Source of the DNA: NCED01 sp035493955
Lineage (GTDB): Bacteria; Pseudomonadota; Alphaproteobacteria; Caulobacterales; Caulobacteraceae
DNA: 64,000 nt
Assembly (NCBI GenBank): GCA_035493955.1
Contig: DATJHI010000015.1
Span: forward strand, 124,001-188,000
Direction of reading: 5' to 3'
Under the pieces are notes generated by a model. The model saw only the letters and a list, made by a program, of their open reading frames with translations, was not told the DNA's origin and searched no databases. Made by a program: the position numbers and the translations under genes. This document shows positions 1-11,530 of this stretch, in pieces; positions within the stretch are counted from its first letter, which is position 1; every line of letters begins with the position of its first letter.

Positions 1-1
1 C

Positions 2-2530
<2,529 letters not shown>

Positions 2531-2685
2531 CCCCGGGTCGAAAGGCGCCGATTTTCGCCGCCGCAGCGAGGGGCCTTGCAGTCGGGCCCGGTCCCACCTA
2601 TCCTTTACGGCCGGCCGAACGCGCCCGCGGCCGAGCATTGTTTCAATTTTCTTCTCGATAGGGCGACCGGCGACCCAATCCTGCT

Positions 2686-3159
2686 ATGGAAAAAGTTCCC
2701 ATGACCGCCGAGGGCTACCGCGCCCTCGACGAAGAACTGAAGCGTTTGAAGTCGATTGAGCGGCCGGCCGTGATCGCCGCGATTTCGGAAGCGCGCAGCC
2801 ATGGCGACCTCTCGGAGAACGCCGAATACCATGCCGCCAAGGAGCGGCAGGGCTGGATCGAGGGCCGCATCGCCGAGATCGAGGACAAGATCAGCCGCGC
2901 CCAGGTGATCGACGTCTCGAAACTGTCCGGCAAGCAGGTGAAGTTCGGCGCCACGGTCACCGTGGTCGACGAGGACACCGAGGACGAAGCCCGCTACCAG
3001 ATCGTCGGCGAACACGAGGCCGACGTGAAGCAGGGGCGCCTGTCCCTGACCTCGCCCCTGGCCCGCGGGATGATCGGCAAGGAAACCGGCGACGTGGTCG
3101 AGGTGATCACCCCCGCCGGCGTCAAGGCGTACGAAATCCTCAAGGTCGAATGGATGTGA
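2686..3159 (+). CDS. greA: Transcription elongation factor GreA
   Basis: 157 residues, the normal GreA length. It rescues backtracked RNA polymerase by stimulating transcript cleavage in the secondary channel. The N-terminal coiled coil has the family pattern (MEKVPMTAEGY at the start, then a SENAEYHAAKERQGWIEGRI-type stretch with acidic tip residues). The C-terminal FKBP-like domain ends in YEILKVEWM. The start at 2686 fits the family N-terminus; the ATG at 2701 would remove conserved residues. It follows carB by about 155 bases and has an inverted repeat just after its stop. Confidence 0.97.
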   Translation: MEKVPMTAEGYRALDEELKRLKSIERPAVIAAISEARSHGDLSENAEYHAAKERQGWIEGRIAEIEDKISRAQVIDVSKLSGKQVKFGATVTVVDEDTEDEARYQIVGEHEADVKQGRLSLTSPLARGMIGKETGDVVEVITPAGVKAYEILKVEWM

Positions 3160-3161
3160 CC

Positions 3162-3192
3162 GCCTTCCCCTCTCCGCTGTGAGGGGAAAGGC
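3162..3192. repeat. Inverted repeat between greA and the ELM1-family gene
   Basis: GCCTTCCCCTC and GAGGGGAAAGGC can pair (one bulged A) around an 8-base loop, 2 bases after the greA stop and just before the next start. There is no T-run, so it is not a classical terminator. It may be an attenuating or mRNA-stabilising hairpin. Confidence 0.5.
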
Positions 3193-3201
3193 CGTGGCGC
3201 C

Positions 3202-4176
3202 ATGAGCAAGCTGACCATCTGGGCGGTTTCCGACGGACGCTCGGGCATCGAGAACCAGGCCCTGGGCCTGGCCGAGGCGGTGGCGCGGCTGCGTCCCGCC
3301 GAAATCGTCATCAAGCGCGTCGCCTATCGCCGCGGCCTGGCGCGGCTGCCCAGCCTGTTGAACCTGTTTCCCCTGCGCGGCCTCGCCGAAGGCTCGAGCC
3401 CGATCGAGCCGCCCTGGCCGGACCTGTGGATCGGGGCCGGACGCGCCTCCCTGGCCCTGTCGGTGGGCATGCGCCGCTGGTCGAAGGCAGCGACCTTCGT
3501 GGTCCAGGCCCAGGATCCGCGGCTGCCGGCCGGCCTGTTCGACCTGGTGGTCCCGCCCCGGCACGACCGGGTCCACGGGGACAATGTGTTCAGCCTGACC
3601 GGCGCGCCCAACCGGCTGGCGCCGGAGCGGCTGGCCGCCGACCATGCCGCCTTCGCCGGGATCATAGAGCCCCTGCCCCGCCCCCGCGCGGCGGTGATGA
3701 TCGGCGGCCGCTCCAGGGCCTTCGACCTGTCGCCGTCCCGGGCGGAGGCCATGGCCCACGAACTCGACCTGGCGCTGGAGCAGGAGGGCGCCGCCCTGCT
3801 CATGACCTTCTCCCGGCGCACGCCGGAGCGGGCCAAGGCGATCCTGACAGAACGGCTGGCCCATCATCCCGGGATCACCTGGGACGGAGCGGGTCCCAAT
3901 CCCTACTACGCCTTCCTGGCGGCGGCCGATTTCGTGGCCGTGACCGAGGACTCCACCAACATGGCCGCCGAGGCCGCCTCGGTCGGCGCCCCGGTCTTCG
4001 TACTGAAGATGGACGGCCGGTCGCTACGGATGCGCCGGTTCCACGAGGACCTGGAGGCCCGCGGCGCCGCCCGCCCGTTCGGCGGCGCCTTCTACCGCTG
4101 GACCTACGAACCCCTGCGCGAGACCGACCGCGCCGCCGAGGAGATCCTCCGACGGATGGACGCGCGCCTTGCCTGA
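3202..4176 (+). CDS. ELM1/GtrOC1-family protein (DUF1022)
   Basis: 324 residues resembling the 'mitochondrial fission ELM1' family found in many alphaproteobacteria. The fold is predicted to resemble GT-B glycosyltransferases. The N-terminus (WAVSDGRSGIENQALGLAEA) and the C-terminal EDSTNMAAEAASVGAPVF stretch, which resembles the nucleotide-sugar-binding end of glycosyltransferases, are typical. Bacterial function is unknown; a role in envelope glycan synthesis is only inference. It lies 42 bases after greA in the same direction and nearly abuts the convergent LysE gene. Confidence 0.8.
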   Translation: MSKLTIWAVSDGRSGIENQALGLAEAVARLRPAEIVIKRVAYRRGLARLPSLLNLFPLRGLAEGSSPIEPPWPDLWIGAGRASLALSVGMRRWSKAATFVVQAQDPRLPAGLFDLVVPPRHDRVHGDNVFSLTGAPNRLAPERLAADHAAFAGIIEPLPRPRAAVMIGGRSRAFDLSPSRAEAMAHELDLALEQEGAALLMTFSRRTPERAKAILTERLAHHPGITWDGAGPNPYYAFLAAADFVAVTEDSTNMAAEAASVGAPVFVLKMDGRSLRMRRFHEDLEARGAARPFGGAFYRWTYEPLRETDRAAEEILRRMDARLA

Positions 4177-4179
4177 CCC

Positions 4180-4806
4180 CTACCGCCCGGAGGCGCGCAT
4201 CAACTCGCCGACCACCGGGTAGAGCGAGATCAGCAGCAGGGCCGCCATGCCGTAGTTGAACAGGCGCAGGATTCCCGGCCGGCTCAGGAACCGGCGCATC
4301 ACCGTGCCAAGGCTCGCCCAAAGGGCGACGCAGGGCATGTTGATCGCTCCGAACACCGCCCCCACGACCAGGATGTTGGCCACATAATGCTGCTGGGGCG
4401 CATAGGTCGTGGTCGCCCCCAGCGCCATGGCCCAGGCCTTGGGATTGACCCATTGGAAGGCGGCGGCCTGGAGAAAGGTCATCGGCCGCGCGGCGGACGC
4501 ACCGCCGCCGATCCCGGACGCGGTGGCGATCTTCCAGGCCAGATAGGCCAGGTAGAGGCCCCCCAGGATCTGCAGCACCGCATGCAGGGGCGGCCAGGCG
4601 GCGAACACCGCTCCCAGCCCCAGGCCGACGATCCAGACCAGGAGCACGAAGCCGAGCGACACGCCCATCAGGTGCGGGATGGTCCGGCGCAGGCCGAAAT
4701 TGGCCCCGGAAGCCAGGAGCATCATGTTGTTCGGCCCCGGCGTCAGCGACGACACCAGGGCGAAAAGACTAAGGCCCGCGAGGAGTACAGGGCTCAGGGA
4801 GGTCAT
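4180..4806 (-). CDS. LysE/RhtB-family amino-acid exporter
   Basis: 208 residues with about six hydrophobic segments and the family signature TPGPNNMMLLASGANFG near residue 24, typical of LysE/RhtB inner-membrane exporters of amino acids or their derivatives. The substrate cannot be told. The ATG at 4806 is chosen because the hydrophobic N-terminus MTSLSPVLLAGLSLFA begins there; the longer frame adds 43 residues without family character. It is convergent with the ELM1-family gene. Confidence 0.88.
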   Translation of the reverse strand: MTSLSPVLLAGLSLFALVSSLTPGPNNMMLLASGANFGLRRTIPHLMGVSLGFVLLVWIVGLGLGAVFAAWPPLHAVLQILGGLYLAYLAWKIATASGIGGGASAARPMTFLQAAAFQWVNPKAWAMALGATTTYAPQQHYVANILVVGAVFGAINMPCVALWASLGTVMRRFLSRPGILRLFNYGMAALLLISLYPVVGELMRASGR

Positions 4807-4863
4807 GGGGCAGTCCTTTGCTGGAACGCCCGGCGCCGTGCGAGATCCCCTTAAGCCGGAAAG

Positions 4864-4886
4864 CCCTCCCGTCGCCGGGAGGGTTT
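4864..4886 (+). terminator. Possible intrinsic terminator hairpin
   Basis: CCCTCCCG, loop TCGC, CGGGAGGG, then TTT. It lies between the LysE gene and the DUF72 gene, both leftward. The short T-run reads rightward, so which transcript it ends is unclear. Confidence 0.35.
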
Positions 4887-5063
4887 GACCGATCAGACTC
4901 GACTTGAGTTCAGACCCTGCCGTCCGCCCGCGCACCCGCGATCATGCACCCGGCCATCTGGGCCGGGAGACGAATAGCTCGACGGGCTACGGAGTGGCGC
5001 ACGCAGGAGGTCCTTTCGGGGCGGCTGTTTAACGGCTGACGGCCAGCTTGGCTAGAGTCTTGC

Positions 5064-5876
5064 CTAGTCCTTCAGCCGCTCGATCAGGGCCATGGCGGCG
5101 GCGGGGGCCCGGATCTTGGCCCCGCTGATCACATAGAGGAACACGTCGCGCGGATCGCCCTTCGGCGGCGGTCCGGCCACATATTCGAGGCCCGCCGGCG
5201 ACCCGCCGCCGGCCCATTCGCGGGCGACCTGCGCCCACCGATCGAGCTCGGTCGGGGTATAGCCCGCGGGCTCGTCCTCCCGCGATCCTTGCAGCCGCGC
5301 ATAGATGAAGTCGGCGGTGGGGTCGGCGATCTCCGGATAGTCGTTGGCGTGGGCGTAGACGATGGCGACGCCGCGGCTGCGCGCCAGTTCGATGAAGGCC
5401 GGATCGACGAAGGTGACGTTGCGCACCTCGACCGCATGGCGCAGCCGCAGGCCGTCCCGCTCAGGCGGCAACAGGTCAAGGAAGGCGGCAAAGTCCTCCG
5501 GTTCGAACTTCTTGGTCGGGGCGAACTGCCACAGGATCGGCCCCAGCTTGTCGCCCAGTTCCGTCAAACCGCTGCCCAGGAACTTGCCCACCGACTCTTC
5601 CGCCTCGGCCAGGACCTTGCGGTTGGTGGTGAAACGCAGGGCCTTCACAGAGAATACGAAGCCGTCCGGCGTCTCCGTCGCCCATTTGGCGAAGGTCGAG
5701 GGCGACTGGGTTCGATAGTAGGTGCCGTTGATCTCGAGGGTGGTGAGCCGGCGGCTGGCGTGGGCCAGTTCCTTGGCCTGAGCCAGGCCCTCGGGAAAGA
5801 ACACCCCGTCCCGCCAGGGCTCGAAAGTCCATCCGCCGACGCCGACGCGTATTTTTCCGGGCGCGGCTTTGGGCAA
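5064..5876 (-). CDS. DUF72 (YecE-like) protein
   Basis: 270 residues of the DUF72 family, a TIM-barrel fold without a firmly assigned function. Family hallmarks are visible: the N-terminal RVGVGGWTFEPWR, TTLEINGTYYRTQSPSTFAKW, then FSVKALRFTTN, LGPILWQFAP, and a His/Glu-containing AVEVRNVTF strand. It is the full usual length. It is transcribed leftward and separated from gshA by 76 bases. Confidence 0.88.
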   Translation of the reverse strand: MPKAAPGKIRVGVGGWTFEPWRDGVFFPEGLAQAKELAHASRRLTTLEINGTYYRTQSPSTFAKWATETPDGFVFSVKALRFTTNRKVLAEAEESVGKFLGSGLTELGDKLGPILWQFAPTKKFEPEDFAAFLDLLPPERDGLRLRHAVEVRNVTFVDPAFIELARSRGVAIVYAHANDYPEIADPTADFIYARLQGSREDEPAGYTPTELDRWAQVAREWAGGGSPAGLEYVAGPPPKGDPRDVFLYVISGAKIRAPAAAMALIERLKD

Positions 5877-5952
5877 TTTGGCGGTCCTTCAAAACTCGAA
5901 ACCGGGCAAGGCGTTGAAGGCCCCGGCGACCCTCGTCGCGAGGGCCAGGGCC

Positions 5953-7353
5953 TCAATAGGCCAGTTCGTCGTAGACGCGGCGCACGTCCCCCGCCCAGGG
6001 ACCGTGGTAGAGCTCCAAGAGGCGCTCGGCCGGGGTCACCCCGCTGGCGGCGATGTCCTCCATCTCGCGCAGATAGCCTGTCTCGTCGGACAGGCCGCCG
6101 TCGAAACGGGCCCGACGCGTCAGCCCCTCCTTGGCGATGGCGACCACGTCCTGGGCCACTGCCTTCAGGCTGCGTCCGGCGATCTGGGCCTTCAGGCCGT
6201 GCCGGGCCGCATCGATCCTGAGGTCGCTGCGTTGCTCCGACGTCCAGTCCTTGCACAGGTCCCAGGCCGCGGCCTGGGCCGGCGCGTCGTACAACAGGCC
6301 CGCCCACAGGGCCGGCAGGGCGCAGATGCGGCTTTGCGGCCCGGAATCGGCTCCCCGCATCTCCAGATAGGTCTTCAGCCGCACCTCAGGGAACAGGGTC
6401 GACAGGTGGTCGACCCAGTCCTTCATGGTCGGCCGCTGGCCCGGCAGCGCCGGCAGTTCCCCGGCCATGAAGGCGCGGAACGACTGGCCCGAGGCGTCGA
6501 TGTAGCGGCCGTCCCGTTTGACGAAATACATCGGCACGTCGAGGGCGTGGTTGGCGTAGTCGCCGAAGCTGAAGCCCTGGCGGAAGACGAAATCCAAGAG
6601 GCCGGTGCGGGCCGCGTCGGTGTCCAGCCACACCGCGGCGCGGGCGGACAGCCAGCCGTTGGGCCGGCCTTCGGTGAAGGGGGAATTGGCGAACAGGGCC
6701 GTCGCCACCGGCTGCAGCGCCAGGCTGACCCGGAACTTGTCGACCATGTCGGCTTCGGAGGCGAAGTCGAGGTTGGCCTGCACCGTGCAGGTGCGGAACA
6801 TCATGTCGAGGCCGCGCGACCCGACCTTGGGCATGTAGGCGCGCATGATCTTGTAGCGGCCCTTGGGCATGACCGCGACCTGCTCCAGCGACCAGGTGGG
6901 GGCGAAGCCCAGCCCCAGGAAACCGAGACCCAGCTCGTCGGCCACGGTCTTGGTCTCGCGCAGGTGGCGGCTGGTCTCGGCGCAGATGTCGTGGATGGTC
7001 TCCAACGGCGCGCCGCTGAGTTCGAATTGGCCGCCCGGCTCCAGGCTGATATTGGCGCCGCCCCGGGACAGGGCGATCAGCACCTCGCCGTCGTCGCCCT
7101 TCTCGTAGACGCCTTCCCAGCCGAACCGCATCAGGCCTTTGAGCAGGGCCTCGATCCCGGCATCCCCGTAATAGGGCACGGGCGCACCCGATCCGACCCG
7201 GAAGCCGAACTTCTCATGCTCGGCGCCGATGCGAAAATCCGTCTGGGCCTTGGCCCCGCCCGCGAGATAGGCGGCAAGGTCGGCGAGCTCCAGCGGCCGG
7301 TCGTCGAGCGCACAGTCGGCCAAACGCGTCTCCCAATCCCGTTGCGGCGCCAC
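5953..7353 (-). CDS. gshA: Glutamate-cysteine ligase, plant/alphaproteobacterial type
   Basis: 466 residues. Catalyses ATP-dependent joining of glutamate and cysteine, the first step of glutathione synthesis. The GCS2-type fold is recognisable from RIGAEHEKFGFRV, ISLEPGGQFELSGAPLETIH, YMPKVGSRGLDMMFRTCTVQANLDF (written in parts here: YMPKVG, GLDMMFRT, TVQANLDF) and TYLEMRGADSGP. This is the plant-like class rather than the E. coli class. The second-step gene gshB lies about 26 kb away at 33634. Confidence 0.93.
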   Translation of the reverse strand: MAPQRDWETRLADCALDDRPLELADLAAYLAGGAKAQTDFRIGAEHEKFGFRVGSGAPVPYYGDAGIEALLKGLMRFGWEGVYEKGDDGEVLIALSRGGANISLEPGGQFELSGAPLETIHDICAETSRHLRETKTVADELGLGFLGLGFAPTWSLEQVAVMPKGRYKIMRAYMPKVGSRGLDMMFRTCTVQANLDFASEADMVDKFRVSLALQPVATALFANSPFTEGRPNGWLSARAAVWLDTDAARTGLLDFVFRQGFSFGDYANHALDVPMYFVKRDGRYIDASGQSFRAFMAGELPALPGQRPTMKDWVDHLSTLFPEVRLKTYLEMRGADSGPQSRICALPALWAGLLYDAPAQAAAWDLCKDWTSEQRSDLRIDAARHGLKAQIAGRSLKAVAQDVVAIAKEGLTRRARFDGGLSDETGYLREMEDIAASGVTPAERLLELYHGPWAGDVRRVYDELAY

Positions 7354-7406
7354 TTAAGCAGAGGCGGGCCCGGGCTCAAGCTCAACTTCGCTTGATGGGA
7401 TTAGGT

Positions 7407-8162
7407 TCACCGCCAATCGCCGAGACTGGCTTGCCAGAGCGAAAGCGCCGCGATCGCCGCCGTATCGGCGCGAAGGATGCGGGGGCCAAGGGCGGCGGCG
7501 GTGACGAACGGCAGGCTCCGCAGCCGGTTGCGCTCCTCCGCGTCGAACCCACCCTCGGGCCCGATCAGCACCGCCCAGGACCCTGTCGGCTTACCGGCCA
7601 GGGCCTCCAGCACGGGCTTTGCTCGCCCCTCGGGGCCGCCCCAGTCGGCGGCCGGATCGTCGCCGGCCTCGTCGCAGAACAACAGGCGGCGGCCGGGGTC
7701 CCAGCCGTCCAGCAGGGCGTCCAACCGCTCGGGGGCCGCGATCTCGGGAACGTCCAACCGTCCGGTCTGTTCGGCGGCCTCCACCGCGATCGTCTGCAGG
7801 CGCGGCAGCCTGACGCGATCGGCGTTGGTGCGGCGGGTGACGGCGAGGCGCACCCGGCGGCAGCCCAGCTCGACCGCCTTCTCGATGATGGTCTCCAGCG
7901 GCGCCCGCTTGACCACGGCCGCCACCAGCTCCAGGTCCGGCGGCGCGGCCTGCGGGCGGGTCCTGGCCTCGGCCATCAGCACGCATCCGCGCTTGGACAC
8001 GGCGGTCATGGCGGCGCGCCACTCGCCGTCGCGGCCGTTGAACAGCAGCAGCGGGTCGCCGATCCCCAACCGCATCACCACGGTCAGGTAGCGGGCCTGG
8101 TCGGGGGTGGGCGCAACGGCCTGTCCGACCGCCAGGGGAGCCTCGACGAACAGGCGGATCAT
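7407..8162 (-). CDS. rsmE: 16S rRNA (uracil-1498-N3)-methyltransferase RsmE
   Basis: 251 residues. Methylates U1498 of 16S rRNA using SAM through a SPOUT trefoil-knot fold. Visible family motifs: ERLDALL region, then the knot sequence WAVLIGPEGGFDAEE and LGPRILRADTAAIAALS close to the C-terminus. The start ATG overlaps the stop of the upstream acyltransferase (ATGA), so the two are probably translationally coupled. A much longer open frame extends upstream but is only the opposite reading of the acyltransferase. Confidence 0.95.
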   Translation of the reverse strand: MIRLFVEAPLAVGQAVAPTPDQARYLTVVMRLGIGDPLLLFNGRDGEWRAAMTAVSKRGCVLMAEARTRPQAAPPDLELVAAVVKRAPLETIIEKAVELGCRRVRLAVTRRTNADRVRLPRLQTIAVEAAEQTGRLDVPEIAAPERLDALLDGWDPGRRLLFCDEAGDDPAADWGGPEGRAKPVLEALAGKPTGSWAVLIGPEGGFDAEERNRLRSLPFVTAAALGPRILRADTAAIAALSLWQASLGDWR

Positions 8163-9319
8163 GGTTCGATCGCGGCGGAGGCCGGCGCGAGCCCCCGCAA
8201 ACGTCCCCGCAACCCGGCCCACAGCAACGCCAGGTTCGGCGGCCGGTCCTTGAACCGCAGCAGCGGCCGCTCGATCAGCACCCAGGACAGGGCCGCCAGA
8301 CCGAGGGCGAGGAAGAAGGAGAACAGGGTCTCGACCACAATGGGCACGCGCCAGTTCAGCCCAGCCTTGTGCGCCAGACCGCCGATCAGCCAGTGCGGGA
8401 TCAGGTTGTGGTAGAGGTAGAAGCCGTAGGAGACCCGGCCGAAATAGGCGATCGGACCCCACTCCAGCACCCGCACGGCAAGGCTCGCCTGATTGCGGTG
8501 GACCGCGACCAGAAGCAGGCCGGCGACCAGGGTCGTGCTCCAGAACGGCAGGGCCGCGACCAGCAGGGCCACCCCGGGGGTGAACAGGCCGATGTGGGGG
8601 AAGCCCAGCACCAGCCCGACCAGGACGGCGACCCCGGCCGCCGCTGGCCAGGAGGCGGCGCCTGCGCGAGGTCTGGCCGGCAGGCCCAGTCCGATCCAGC
8701 CGCCGAAAGCCAGGGAGCCGAAATTGGTCAGGGAATTGGCGTAGAGCACCATGTCCGAGGCGTTCTCCGACCTCAGCCACAGGTCGCACACCGCCGCCGC
8801 CGCCAACACCACCAGACACAACTTGCGGGCCCATCGGCTGGGCGACAGCAGCAGCGCCGGGGCGGCGAGCAGATAGAACTGCTCCTCGATGGCCAGGCTC
8901 CAGAAATGGCCAAAACGACCGACCCAGCGCCCCGCCACGTCCGCGAAATAGATGTTGGAGAGGTAGAGATAGTGCCAGGCTGCCGCCGGCCAGGTGAAAT
9001 CGCTGGCCCAGTGCAGGGCCGCCAGCCCCGTGAACAGGACCAGCACCAGATAATAGGCAGGCCATATCCTCAAGGTCCGACGCCAGAAGAACCGGCGCAG
9101 CGCAGATCCCGGGGCGACGCCGCCCGCCTCCACCCGCCGCCGCTCGTCGGCGAGGATGCGCACGATCAGGAAGCCGGAGAGGGCGAAGAACAGCCACACC
9201 CCGTAGCCGCCGGTCGAATTGACCCGGCCGAAGGCGGTGTAGTGCTGGAGGAAGACGGCGATCAGCGCCAGGGCGCGCAGGCCGTCGAACCCTTTGACCC
9301 GCTCGCTGACACGATCCAT
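8159..9319 (-). CDS. Acyltransferase 3 family membrane protein
   Basis: 386 residues with about ten hydrophobic segments. The acyltransferase-3 signature is present: GLRALALIAVFLQHYTAFG near residue 13 with the conserved His, VWLFFALSGFLIVRIL, RRTLRIWPAYY, and FWSLAIEEQFYLL. Such enzymes O-acylate surface polysaccharides or other envelope molecules at the inner membrane; the acceptor is unknown. The ATG at 9319 gives a start directly before the first motif. The stop overlaps the rsmE start by 4 bases. Confidence 0.9.
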   Translation of the reverse strand: MDRVSERVKGFDGLRALALIAVFLQHYTAFGRVNSTGGYGVWLFFALSGFLIVRILADERRRVEAGGVAPGSALRRFFWRRTLRIWPAYYLVLVLFTGLAALHWASDFTWPAAAWHYLYLSNIYFADVAGRWVGRFGHFWSLAIEEQFYLLAAPALLLSPSRWARKLCLVVLAAAAVCDLWLRSENASDMVLYANSLTNFGSLAFGGWIGLGLPARPRAGAASWPAAAGVAVLVGLVLGFPHIGLFTPGVALLVAALPFWSTTLVAGLLLVAVHRNQASLAVRVLEWGPIAYFGRVSYGFYLYHNLIPHWLIGGLAHKAGLNWRVPIVVETLFSFFLALGLAALSWVLIERPLLRFKDRPPNLALLWAGLRGRLRGLAPASAAIEP

Positions 9320-9353
9320 GCGGACGCCCCTCGCGTGCGCGGCCGCCGGAAAA

Positions 9354-9629
9354 TCAGCGCTTGCGGAACTGAGGCCGGGCAGGCCCGCCCGGACGCGGGG
9401 GACCGCCTTCGGTCTTGTGCCGGAAGGTGATGCGGCCCTTGTCCAGGTCATAGGGGGTCATCTCGACGGTGACCCGGTCGCCGACCAGGGAGCGGATCTT
9501 GTTCCGCTTCATCCGCCCGGCCGTATAGGCGAGCACCATATGGTCGTTGTCGAGGCGCACGCGGAAGCGGCCTTCAGGCAGCAATTCGGTGATCACACCT
9601 TCGAATTCGAGGAAGTCTTCTTTGGACAT
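9354..9629 (-). CDS. infA: Translation initiation factor IF-1
   Basis: 91 residues, slightly longer than the common 72 because of a C-terminal tail rich in Pro, Gly and Arg (alphaproteobacterial versions often carry one). The OB fold is recognisable from FEGVITELLPEGRFRVRLDN, HMVLAYTAGRMKRNKIR and GDRVTVEMTPYDL. IF-1 binds the 30S A-site during initiation. It is transcribed leftward, 34 bases from the acyltransferase start. Confidence 0.95.
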   Translation of the reverse strand: MSKEDFLEFEGVITELLPEGRFRVRLDNDHMVLAYTAGRMKRNKIRSLVGDRVTVEMTPYDLDKGRITFRHKTEGGPPRPGGPARPQFRKR

Positions 9630-9706
9630 GAGTTTCCTAGAGGAGGCGGTCGTCGCCGGAACCGCACAGTGCGGCGCGGTCCCGGCCGGCGCGAACGCCG
9701 AAGCGC

Positions 9707-9916
9707 TTAGGCGCTCTTGAGATTGACCGCAGATTCCTTGCCGCTGCGGCGATCCTTCTCGAGCTCGTACGACAGGCGCTGGCCCTCGTTGAGCGCGCGC
9801 AGGTCAGAGCGTTCGACGGCGCTGATGTGGACGAACACGTCCTTGCCGCCGTCTTCCGGCTGAATGAAGCCGTAGCCCTTGCTGGTGTTAAACCACTTTA
9901 CAGTACCGACGGCCAT
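9707..9916 (-). CDS. Cold-shock domain protein, CspA family
   Basis: 69 residues, a single cold-shock domain with both RNA-binding motifs: KGYGFIQP (RNP1) and DVFVHISA (RNP2). The start MAVGTVKWFN is the family N-terminus; the longer frame upstream is leader. The 214-base gap up to carA (10130-9917) is long enough for the extended 5' UTR typical of csp genes. Symbol withheld because several paralogues usually exist. Confidence 0.95.
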   Translation of the reverse strand: MAVGTVKWFNTSKGYGFIQPEDGGKDVFVHISAVERSDLRALNEGQRLSYELEKDRRSGKESAVNLKSA

Positions 9917-10130
9917 GAGCAGCCCTCCGTTTAGGTTTGCCGCCCGGAACTGTCCGGGGGGCGATCGAGGTCTGATAGGCCGTCTTCTTGGATCCGCGCG
10001 CAGAGCGACGGAGAGAGGAGCGTTGCGCGACAGAGATCGAACCTGCGACAAATGAAGCCGGAACGGCCCAAAGTCCACCCCCTGGCGAAGCTGAGCCGCG
10101 TAAAACCCCTTAAAACCAAGGCTTCGGGGC

Positions 10131-11303
10131 TTAACGCATCAGGTCGGCGAAGCGCTCGAAGAGATACAGGGAGTCGGTCGGGCCGGGGCTGGCCTCCGGG
10201 TGGTGCTGGACCGAGAACACCGGCCGATCCTTGAGCGCGATGCCGGCGTTGGAGCCGTCGAACAGGGAGACGTGGGTCTCCTGCACCGGCTCGGGCAGGC
10301 TGTCGCGGTCGACGGTGAAGCCGTGGTTCATCGACACGATCTCGACCTTGCCGGTGGTCAGGTCCTTGACCGGATGGTTGGCCCCGTGGTGGCCCTGGTC
10401 CATCTTGGTGGTCTTGGCGCCGAGGGCCAGCGCCAGCATCTGGTGGCCGAGGCAGATGCCGAACACCGGTTTGCCGCTCTCCACCAGCTTCCTGATCTCG
10501 GGCACGGCGTATTCGCCGGTGGCGGCCGGATCGCCCGGACCGTTCGACAGCAGCACCCCGTCCGGGTTCCTCGCCAGGACCTCCCCGGCGGTGGTCGAGG
10601 CCGGCAGGACGGTGGCGCGGGCGCCGATGGAGGTCAGGGCCCTCAGGATGTTGCGCTTGATCCCGTAGTCGAGCACCGCCACCTCGAACCGCGGTTCGGG
10701 GCGGGGCTTGGCGTAGCCCTCCGGCCAGGCCCACAGGCCCTCGTCGAAGTTGAACGGCTGCAGGCAGGTGGCGTCCTTGGCCAGGTCCAGTCCGACGAGG
10801 CCGGTCCAGGCCTGGGCCTGGGCGACCAGGGCCTCGATGTCGAAGCGCCCTTCTGGCGAATGGGCGATCACCCCGTGCGGCATGCCGTGCTCGCGGATCC
10901 TGCGGGTGAGGGCGCGGGTGTCGATCCCGGCGATCCCGACCACGCCGCGCAGCTTCATCCAGTGGTCGAAGTCCCCGGCGGAACCCCGGCCGGCGCGCCA
11001 GTTGGCGGGCGGGGTGGGGACGTCGCGGAGGATCGCCCCGCGGGCAGTGGTGCGCGAGCCCTGGCCGAACTGCTCCACGTCCTCCAAGTTCACCCCGACA
11101 TTGCCGACGTGGGGGAAGGTGAAGGTGACGATCTGGGCCATGTAGGAGGGATCGGTGAGGATCTCCTGGTACCCGGTCATGGCGGTGTTGAAACAGACCT
11201 CGCCCACCGCCTCGCCGGAGGCGCCGAAACCGACCCCCTGCAGCACGGTTCCATCGGCCAGGGCCAGGACGCCGGTCGCGCCGGGCAAGACATCGCGGCT
11301 CAT
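10131..11303 (-). CDS. carA: Carbamoyl-phosphate synthase small subunit
   Basis: 390 residues. Glutaminase subunit supplying ammonia to CarB. It has an N-terminal CPSase small-chain domain (GATGVLALADGTVLQG, CFNTAMTGYQEILTDPSY) and a C-terminal class I amidotransferase domain with nucleophile motif GICLGHQM and the His-Glu part HHPEASPGP. The ATG at 11303 is chosen because MSRDVLPGATG matches the family start. It is not in an operon with carB, which reads the other way at the left edge. Confidence 0.97.
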   Translation of the reverse strand: MSRDVLPGATGVLALADGTVLQGVGFGASGEAVGEVCFNTAMTGYQEILTDPSYMAQIVTFTFPHVGNVGVNLEDVEQFGQGSRTTARGAILRDVPTPPANWRAGRGSAGDFDHWMKLRGVVGIAGIDTRALTRRIREHGMPHGVIAHSPEGRFDIEALVAQAQAWTGLVGLDLAKDATCLQPFNFDEGLWAWPEGYAKPRPEPRFEVAVLDYGIKRNILRALTSIGARATVLPASTTAGEVLARNPDGVLLSNGPGDPAATGEYAVPEIRKLVESGKPVFGICLGHQMLALALGAKTTKMDQGHHGANHPVKDLTTGKVEIVSMNHGFTVDRDSLPEPVQETHVSLFDGSNAGIALKDRPVFSVQHHPEASPGPTDSLYLFERFADLMR

Positions 11304-11530
11304 GGGCGGCCTCCAGGCGGAACAGAAGCGGAAAAAGGGGACGGCCGGGCGGACCGGCCGCCTGGACAAACGGGCGCGTAGGTAATGGCTCGCGGCCGGA
11401 CGGTCAATGCGGACCGCCGGCGCGCCGGGGCGTGCTAGCACGATCCGGGGGGTATTGCAGAAAGAACCCGCGCGCCCGCCGTCCCCCTTCGCTCACCAGG
11501 GGTTAACCGCTGGAGAGCCTAATCGCGCCA

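Noticed and set aside
4807..5063. tRNA-like GC-rich stretch between the LysE and DUF72 genes
   Set aside because: No acceptor, D-arm or GTTCGANTC T-loop set can be assembled; it is ordinary intergenic DNA.
7407..9197. 596-residue leftward frame covering the acyltransferase and rsmE
   Set aside because: Only the last 251 residues (rsmE) are real. The N-terminal part is a shifted reading of the acyltransferase.
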